A DNA stretch of 10,258 nucleotides. It comes from UBA1049 sp964522305 (GTDB lineage Bacteria; Bacillota; Clostridia; Oscillospirales; CAG-382). The notes beneath the pieces are model-generated. The model saw only the letters and a program-made list of their open reading frames with translations, was not told the origin of the DNA and did no database searches. Made by a program: the position numbers and the translations under genes. Each line of letters opens with the position of its first letter. The first letter of the stretch is position 1. Shown in pieces: positions 5,249 to 10,258 of this stretch. The stretch is from positions 1 through 10,258 of the forward strand of contig CAZFVM010000044.1 in assembly GCA_964522305.1 (NCBI GenBank), given 5' to 3'.

Positions 5249-7531
5249 ATGAGCCAAGCTAACAACCAGACACATGAGATTGCAAAGAGACTTAAATTCG
5301 CACGGATAAATGCGGATATTTCTACAGAGCATATGGCAAAAGTTTGCAACATGACCCGGGCGGAGTATGAGGAGATTGAGAAAGGGAGCTTTGACTTTTC
5401 CTTTACATTTCTATATAACTGCGCCAACACCTTAGGCATGGATATCGCCGAATTGGTTTCCGGACAAAACCCCAAGCTGGACTTTTATTCGGTTACTCGA
5501 GCAGGTGAGGGGATGCCTATCAAGCGCAGAGAGGGATTTAATTACAGACATTTAGCACCTCTATTAAAAAACCGGACCTCAGAGCCTTTTATAGTAACAG
5601 CAAAATACGAGGTTGAAAAACAAGGAGATCCTATACCCCTGTCCACCCATAAGGGACAGGAGTTTAACATGGTTTTGCAGGGTACCCTCAAGATACAGCT
5701 TGATGACCATATATTGGTATTGGAAGAAGGGGATAGCGTGTATTATGACGCATCTCACAAACATGGGATGGTGGCGGACAAGGGGGCTGACTGCGTCTTT
5801 TTGGCAATCGTGTATAAAGCCGAGACTGCAGAAATCTCCGAGATAGAACCTACCCCGGCATTTGTAGCGGAGAAGAAGGTCGTAGATACAGATAAATATA
5901 AAGACCTTATTTACCACAAGTATGTCAAAGAAACCGTAAACGAAGACGGTACATTAGCGGAGTTTGAGATTTTTCCGACCCCGGATTTTAACTTTGCCTA
6001 CGATGTGTTTGATGAATTGGCAGCAAAGTCTCCGGACAAGAACTGTCTGGTATGGGTATCCGCCAACAAAGAAAACCGCAATTTTACTTTTTCCGAGTTA
6101 CAAAAACTAACCAATAAGACCGCTAATTATTTCCGGTCCTTAGGGATACAAAAAGGGGACAGGGTGATGCTTGTTCTAAAGCGTCATTATCAGTTTTGGA
6201 TATCGATATTGGCATTGCACAAGTTGGGAGCGGTAGCCATCCCTGCAACCCATCTGCTAATGGAGAAGGACTATGTATATCGCTTTAACTCCGCCGGTGT
6301 TAAGGCAATTATCTGCACCTCCGAGCATGAATGCACCTATGAAGTTGACAAGGCGCAGTCCCAGTGTCCCGCTCTAACCATCAAGTCTGTGGTGGGGGAC
6401 AAGAGAGAGGGATGGTCCGACTTCAACGCAGAGATACAACAACACCCCGATACATTCGACAGGATACCCACGAGCAAGGACGACCCCTTGTTTATGTTCT
6501 TTACCTCGGGGACAACGGGATATCCCAAGATCGCGACCCAAAATGCCACTTATCCTCTGGGGCATATTATTACCGCAAGATGGTGGCACCATTGTGAGCC
6601 GGACGGGCTTCATTTTACCATGTCTGATACAGGATGGGCAAAGGCGTTGTGGGGCAAGCTATACGGACAATGGTTCTGTGAATGTGCGGTGTTTGCTTAT
6701 GATATGGAGAAGTTTAACTCTGATGACTTGCTTCCCATGTTCGCCGAATATAACATCACCTCTTTTTGTGCTCCTCCCACTATTTATAGATTCTTGATTA
6801 AAGATGACTTGACAAAATATGATCTTTCTTCCCTCAACTATGCGACAACAGCGGGAGAAGCACTAAACCCCGAGGTGTTCAACAGATTCAAAGAAGCGAC
6901 CGGACTTACAATGATGGAAGCTTTTGGACAGACCGAAACCACCATGACCGTAGGTAATCTTTACAACACTACTCCAAAGATAGGTTCCATGGGGTTGCCT
7001 TCTCCGGCGTATTCACTGGATATACTCCGGGAAGACAAGACTCCTGTTGATGTCGGAGAAGTCGGCGAAATATGCCTTTACACCGACAAGCCTGCCTGTG
7101 GTATGTTTGCCGGATACTATGGTGACGAAAAACTAACCGAAGAGGTTTGGAGCGACAACATCTATCACACCGGTGATACCGCTTGGAAGGACGAGGACGG
7201 TTATTATTGGTATGTCGGCAGGACTGACGACCTAATTAAGTCCAGTGGTTATAGGATAGGTCCCTTTGAAATCGAGAGCGTTATAATGGAACTTCCCTAT
7301 GTTTTGGAATGTGCCGTCACCGGTGCTCCCGACGAAGAGAGGGGTCAGATAGTAAAGGCAACCATTGTACTCACAAAAGGGACACAGCCCGATGACAAGT
7401 TAAAAAAAGAGATTCAAGACTATGTAAAGACCCATACAGCGCCCTATAAGTATCCTCGTCGAATAGACTTCGTAGAGTCTTTGCCCAAGACAATCAGCGG
7501 CAAAATCAGACGGGTGGAATTAAAGGACTAA
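5249..7531 (+). CDS. XRE helix-turn-helix / cupin / acyl-CoA synthetase fusion, 760 aa
   Basis: Three domains share one chain. Residues 8-70 form an XRE-type helix-turn-helix (EIAKRLKFARINADISTEHM and onward). Residues 113-190 form a cupin with HKGQEFNMVLQG (His134, Glu138), LEEGDSVYYD and SHKHG (His170, His172), the usual effector-binding fold of HTH-cupin regulators. From about 245 to the end is a complete AMP-forming acyl-CoA synthetase: P-loop TSGTTGYPK (419-427), FCAPPTIYR (506-514), EAFGQTETT (557-565), HTGDTAW with Asp643, GRTDDLIKSSGYRIGPFE (657-674) and the C-terminal SGKIRR with catalytic Lys752. The MSDTGWAKALWGKLYGQW stretch resembles medium-chain or aryl acyl-CoA synthetases of the ACSM type. 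It should activate a carboxylate with ATP and CoA; which acid is unknown. All enzyme motifs are intact, so it is probably both enzyme and DNA-binding protein, or a ligase with a remodelled sensory front end. It is a separate unit with its own promoter, leader and terminator. Confidence 0.93.
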   Translation: MSQANNQTHEIAKRLKFARINADISTEHMAKVCNMTRAEYEEIEKGSFDFSFTFLYNCANTLGMDIAELVSGQNPKLDFYSVTRAGEGMPIKRREGFNYRHLAPLLKNRTSEPFIVTAKYEVEKQGDPIPLSTHKGQEFNMVLQGTLKIQLDDHILVLEEGDSVYYDASHKHGMVADKGADCVFLAIVYKAETAEISEIEPTPAFVAEKKVVDTDKYKDLIYHKYVKETVNEDGTLAEFEIFPTPDFNFAYDVFDELAAKSPDKNCLVWVSANKENRNFTFSELQKLTNKTANYFRSLGIQKGDRVMLVLKRHYQFWISILALHKLGAVAIPATHLLMEKDYVYRFNSAGVKAIICTSEHECTYEVDKAQSQCPALTIKSVVGDKREGWSDFNAEIQQHPDTFDRIPTSKDDPLFMFFTSGTTGYPKIATQNATYPLGHIITARWWHHCEPDGLHFTMSDTGWAKALWGKLYGQWFCECAVFAYDMEKFNSDDLLPMFAEYNITSFCAPPTIYRFLIKDDLTKYDLSSLNYATTAGEALNPEVFNRFKEATGLTMMEAFGQTETTMTVGNLYNTTPKIGSMGLPSPAYSLDILREDKTPVDVGEVGEICLYTDKPACGMFAGYYGDEKLTEEVWSDNIYHTGDTAWKDEDGYYWYVGRTDDLIKSSGYRIGPFEIESVIMELPYVLECAVTGAPDEERGQIVKATIVLTKGTQPDDKLKKEIQDYVKTHTAPYKYPRRIDFVESLPKTISGKIRRVELKD

Positions 7532-7603
7532 CTTTGGCATCGGTTTTGCACCCTCTTGCTGCTTTGTTTGTTTCTTTTAGACGCATAACCTTTTAAGCAT
7601 ATA

Positions 7604-7639
7604 AAAATCCGACTCAGGTCACAAACCGGGTCGGATTTT
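7604..7639. terminator. Strong bidirectional intrinsic terminator
   Basis: AAAATCCGACTC, one bulged A, and GGT (7604-7619) pair with ACC and GGGTCGGATTTT (7625-7639) around the loop CACAA, a stem of about 15 bp. T-rich tracts flank it on both strands (TTTTCT on plus, TTTTTAT on minus). It ends the acyl-CoA synthetase transcript and, from the other side, the GHL10 gene whose stop is 105 bases away. The rest of 7532-7743 shows no gene. Confidence 0.88.
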
Positions 7640-7743
7640 CTATGAACATTTTCAAGGTGAAGTTTTTTATCTATTATACAAAGACAACACATCTAAAGAT
7701 TATCCTAAAATCTCAAGGAAACAAAAACATCATCAAAAATGAG

Positions 7744-10104
7744 TCAGGGTGAATAAATATCATAACTTCCAAGGAAATGTCTTTTGATTTTTAGATAGTC
7801 CGAGGCGAAGACCTGTTTTCCATCGGTGACTGCCGCCGCTTTGACAGTATAATTATCGGCAGCTAAGGTGTTTAGAAAAATGCGTTTTGCAAACAAGTAA
7901 TCCTGACTGCCGATTAATCCATCGCCGTTGACATCTCCCTTTATTACTATTTTATAAGTATATCTGTCATTATAAAAAATGAATCCCGTACCCAAGGGGT
8001 CGTTTTCTCCCGGGGTTTTTCCCGTTTTATCTTTAATATATACTGTGCCGCCCAACAATTCCTTCAGAGCAGCCATGCCTTTGGGGAGGCTTGATATATT
8101 CACCGCTGTCAAAACATTATCGATTTCTTCAACATCAAAAACATCAGAGACCAAATTGATGCTTCTTATCCTGTTTGTCAAGAGTTTTTTAGCATAGTCC
8201 AGATCCAAAGTCAGGGCTTGCCCTACCGAGCTATCCAGCTCATTCAGGCTTGCTTTTATCATCTCCAGCGTTTCGACGGATTGCTCCCAAAGCTTATTGT
8301 CGATTTTTTGAGCAAGTTGATCCAAGGCGTCGGACAAGACCTCTCCTTGAGACGGGCTCAAAGACCCATGGGGTACAATAATGTTGTTAATCCTGTCCTT
8401 TGCCCTCCGGAGTATAATATTGGCAGCCAAAGCGGGGTCAGCGGTCGGAGGTAGCGCTGAATTTTTGTATAGCGTTTGGGTCAAGAGCTCACCGACTCCC
8501 TTAGATAGGTAGGATACCGCTTCAAAGAACACCGCGCCTTCGGATTTGACTCTAATTGTTTGAAGAGTATGGTTTAGCATGTCTTTGGCGGTATGACTTT
8601 CTACATAAGAACCCAGGCCGATAGCGGCATAACAATGATTTAGGTTAGGGATTAAAGCTTTTGCGAGCTCTACTTGACCTGCACCATAAGCCATCGGGTT
8701 TATCATATCCAGCAAGCCCTTTTCCAACCACAACTCGCTATCTTGATAGATATAATTGTAAGATTGAGCAAAGTCCGCTCCCACAGCGGCACTTAAGGTT
8801 AGTCCGGGTTTTATTCTGTCTATAAGTCGTCGCACCGATTCCACCATATCGGTGACCTGACGGGCTCTGTAAGCGACCCAGTCTTCCCAGTAAGAGGCTT
8901 TTGTGTTAAAGGTGGGGCGAACCCCATACTCGGCAACAAAGCCATCTATGGTCACTTTGTCGTAGCCAAAGTCAACCGAGTCTCGGGAGGTATAACGGAT
9001 ATAGTCCAGTTGAAATCCGTCAATATCGTAGTTCTCTATTATGTATTCATAAGTAGACAGCAAGAACTCTTTAACCTCAGGATTTGCCGGTGCCAAAAAA
9101 ACAAACCTGGAGCTATCCTGGGGGGAATAAGACCCTCCGGTATTGGTCAATGAGAGCCACTCCGGCTTTTTGTAACCGACACTTCGCGTGTAATTATTAG
9201 AGCTCCCATGCCCTACATAGTACACAGGCATCCAAAGATGAAGCTCCATATCTCGTTTATGGCAGGAATCTATAAAGGCTTGAAGCATATCAAAATCCTT
9301 CCAAGCAGGGTTTTGTTCAAACAAACTGTCTTCAGGCATGGGCATAATCATAGTGGAGTTATAAAGGGTCTCGATAAAGAGAGTGTTTATCCCTTTCGAA
9401 TATAGTAACTCCACATAATCGTCGACTTGTTTTTTGGTAGTTTGCACCGGACGTAACCAAACTCCTCTAAAGTCGACAATCGGGACTTCGGTACAAAGGG
9501 GAACAATTTCTTCTATTTCATTTAACAGAGCTTTTACTTCCAAGGAGGCGTCGTATTCGGGGTTTTGGTCATAATTGTTCTTTAATACGAGATAACCTTG
9601 ATGCACCTCTTCTATTCGGTTTGACAAATAACCATAATCTATATAAGCGTGTTCTTGCTTTGCAGTCATAAACATATCATATAATCTGTCATACTGTATT
9701 TTGAGATTTATAATATCACTTTCACTGTCTTTATAAAAAGTGACCCGGCTCGAGGTGTAATAAGCCTTCATTCCCGGGGATACATTTTCTTTGAGCCAGT
9801 CAATTTTCACCCCATGTCCGGAAACCACAAAAGAATTATCTTCCTGGGGTATGGGACTATCGTTTCCCCCCAAAGCAACTACCAGTCCGCTTTGCACAAT
9901 TACTTCGTATCCCCATAGGTTGGTGCCTGTGCTATCTCCGGAGTTGTAAACAACCAAGTAATTTTCTCTTCTGAGAATATTCACGCCGTTAATTTCTGTG
10001 CTTACAGAATAATTAGCCGCTTGAGGATAAAGAGATAACCCCGAAACCACGGTTAACAAAATAAATAGAGTTAATAATCCGGTAAAGTAATTCTTAAGTT
10101 TCAT
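7744..10104 (-). CDS. Secreted GHL10-family (DUF187) glycosidase-like protein with dockerin-like C-terminus, 786 aa
   Basis: A signal peptide (residues 1 to about 29) precedes a region with TGTNLWGYEVIV and VVSGHGVKIDWL (about 32-115), a helical linker (about 120-205), and the GHL10 barrel (about 212-540). Barrel marks are DFRGVWLRPVQTT (212-224), INTLFIETLYNS (239-250), LHLWMPVYYVG (288-298), YDIDGFQLDYIRY (359-371) and MINPMAYGAG (467-476). The E. coli relative DigH (YddW) cleaves denuded peptidoglycan glycan strands, so a wall-glycan or polysaccharide substrate is plausible but unproven. A helical segment (about 550-670) and a GTGF pre-dockerin region lead to a dockerin at 722-784. Its first calcium loop has Asp724, Asn726, Asp728 and Asp735 but Gly at position 9; the second loop is degenerate while the end DYLKIKRHFLGSYD is kept. 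Start ATG 10104 has GGAAAGGG five bases before; the TTG at 10122 lies upstream of that site. It follows a surface protein gene by 56 bases, with a hairpin between. Confidence 0.88.
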   Translation of the reverse strand: MKLKNYFTGLLTLFILLTVVSGLSLYPQAANYSVSTEINGVNILRRENYLVVYNSGDSTGTNLWGYEVIVQSGLVVALGGNDSPIPQEDNSFVVSGHGVKIDWLKENVSPGMKAYYTSSRVTFYKDSESDIINLKIQYDRLYDMFMTAKQEHAYIDYGYLSNRIEEVHQGYLVLKNNYDQNPEYDASLEVKALLNEIEEIVPLCTEVPIVDFRGVWLRPVQTTKKQVDDYVELLYSKGINTLFIETLYNSTMIMPMPEDSLFEQNPAWKDFDMLQAFIDSCHKRDMELHLWMPVYYVGHGSSNNYTRSVGYKKPEWLSLTNTGGSYSPQDSSRFVFLAPANPEVKEFLLSTYEYIIENYDIDGFQLDYIRYTSRDSVDFGYDKVTIDGFVAEYGVRPTFNTKASYWEDWVAYRARQVTDMVESVRRLIDRIKPGLTLSAAVGADFAQSYNYIYQDSELWLEKGLLDMINPMAYGAGQVELAKALIPNLNHCYAAIGLGSYVESHTAKDMLNHTLQTIRVKSEGAVFFEAVSYLSKGVGELLTQTLYKNSALPPTADPALAANIILRRAKDRINNIIVPHGSLSPSQGEVLSDALDQLAQKIDNKLWEQSVETLEMIKASLNELDSSVGQALTLDLDYAKKLLTNRIRSINLVSDVFDVEEIDNVLTAVNISSLPKGMAALKELLGGTVYIKDKTGKTPGENDPLGTGFIFYNDRYTYKIVIKGDVNGDGLIGSQDYLFAKRIFLNTLAADNYTVKAAAVTDGKQVFASDYLKIKRHFLGSYDIYSP

Positions 10105-10126
10105 TTTTTCCCTTTCCAGCAAAAAT

Positions 10127-10151
10127 TAAAGGCGACATTTTGCCGCCTTTA
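10127..10151 (-). terminator. Hairpin between the partial surface gene and the GHL10 gene
   Basis: Read on the minus strand, TAAAGGCG and CGCCTTTA form an 8-bp stem with a 9-base loop, followed by ATTTTTG. It lies 9 bases after the stop of the upstream gene and 10 bases before the ribosome binding site of the GHL10 gene. It may be a partial terminator that sets the ratio of the two products, or an mRNA end-protecting hairpin. No clear promoter fits in the 56-base gap. Confidence 0.65.
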
Positions 10152-10160
10152 GGTTTTGTA

Positions 10161-10258
10161 TTATTTCTTTTTCTTTCTACTTATCATTATGCCGGCTATC
10201 AAAACCACCGCAGCCGCTGCGACTATCAACCATACCAAGGTATTGTTGCGGTCTTGGT
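10161..10258 (-). CDS. C-terminal tail of a membrane- or wall-anchored surface protein, cut by window edge
   Basis: The minus strand reads 31 codons and a TAA at 10161-10163. The visible product begins QDRNNT, continues with a hydrophobic helix of about 19 residues (LVWLIVAAAAVVLIAGIMI) and ends SRKKKK. A single helix with a basic end at the extreme C-terminus is the mark of a surface protein held in the membrane, or of a sortase substrate. A sortase motif of LPXTG type normally stands a few residues before the helix. Only six residues are visible, so it would lie just off the edge, and the partial codon before Gln is NAC (Asp, Asn, His or Tyr). The gene precedes the GHL10 gene in the same direction with a 56-base gap. 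The body of the protein is unseen and its function is unknown. Confidence 0.75.
   Translation of the reverse strand, partial: QDRNNTLVWLIVAAAAVVLIAGIMISRKKKK

Noticed and set aside
5068..5262. Possible 64-codon leader peptide starting at GTG 5068
   Set aside because: It has no ribosome binding site, runs through the terminator hairpin and over the true start codon, and shows no run of regulatory codons typical of attenuator peptides.
10105..10122. GHL10 protein starting at TTG 10122
   Set aside because: The added codons contain the GGAAAGGG binding site, and the signal peptide begins properly at ATG 10104.
1..10258. tRNA genes, CRISPR array, insertion sequence or prophage
   Set aside because: No cloverleaf, regularly spaced repeats, transposase or integrase motif, or terminal inverted repeats were found on either strand.

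Overview
The window looks like chromosome of an anaerobic, low-to-mid GC Firmicute of the class Clostridia, probably an uncultured gut or digester lineage. The evidence is the start of a pyruvate formate-lyase gene, strong GGAGG ribosome binding sites, consensus TTGACA-17-TATAAT promoters, and two secreted proteins ending in dockerin-type modules of clostridial style. No tRNA, rRNA, CRISPR, transposase or phage gene was found, and I cannot name a species.

Layout from left to right. Positions 1-444 (minus) hold the first 148 codons of pflB, running off the left edge. It is divergent from a half-size ABC exporter (663-2390, plus) with its own sigma-A-type promoter at 594-622. The exporter converges on a metallo-beta-lactamase-fold hydrolase of the glyoxalase II-like group (2508-3149, minus), with a shared hairpin terminator at 2445-2475. 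After a divergent promoter region comes a secreted protein with two near-exact 167-residue cohesin-like repeats and a C-terminal dockerin-like module (3411-4946, plus). Next is a strong promoter (4973-5001) with a cre-like element over the predicted start point. It drives a roughly 240-nt leader that ends in a textbook intrinsic terminator just before the ribosome binding site of a 760-residue fusion protein: XRE helix-turn-helix, cupin and acyl-CoA synthetase (5249-7531, plus). A strong bidirectional terminator (7604-7639) separates it from a convergent secreted GHL10-family (DUF187) protein with the same kind of C-terminal dockerin-like module (7744-10104, minus). At the right edge (10161-10258, minus) is the tail of another surface protein: one hydrophobic helix followed by a basic end.

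How the parts may work together. The three surface genes (cohesin-like/dockerin protein, GHL10-dockerin protein and C-terminally anchored protein) suggest an extracellular assembly or wall-associated machinery, but that link is inference. The acyl-CoA synthetase gene lies between them and seems to be its own transcription unit. It is the most unusual locus here, because sensor-like domains and the enzyme sit in one chain and the leader suggests conditional termination. pflB, the ABC exporter and the MBL hydrolase look like ordinary housekeeping neighbours.
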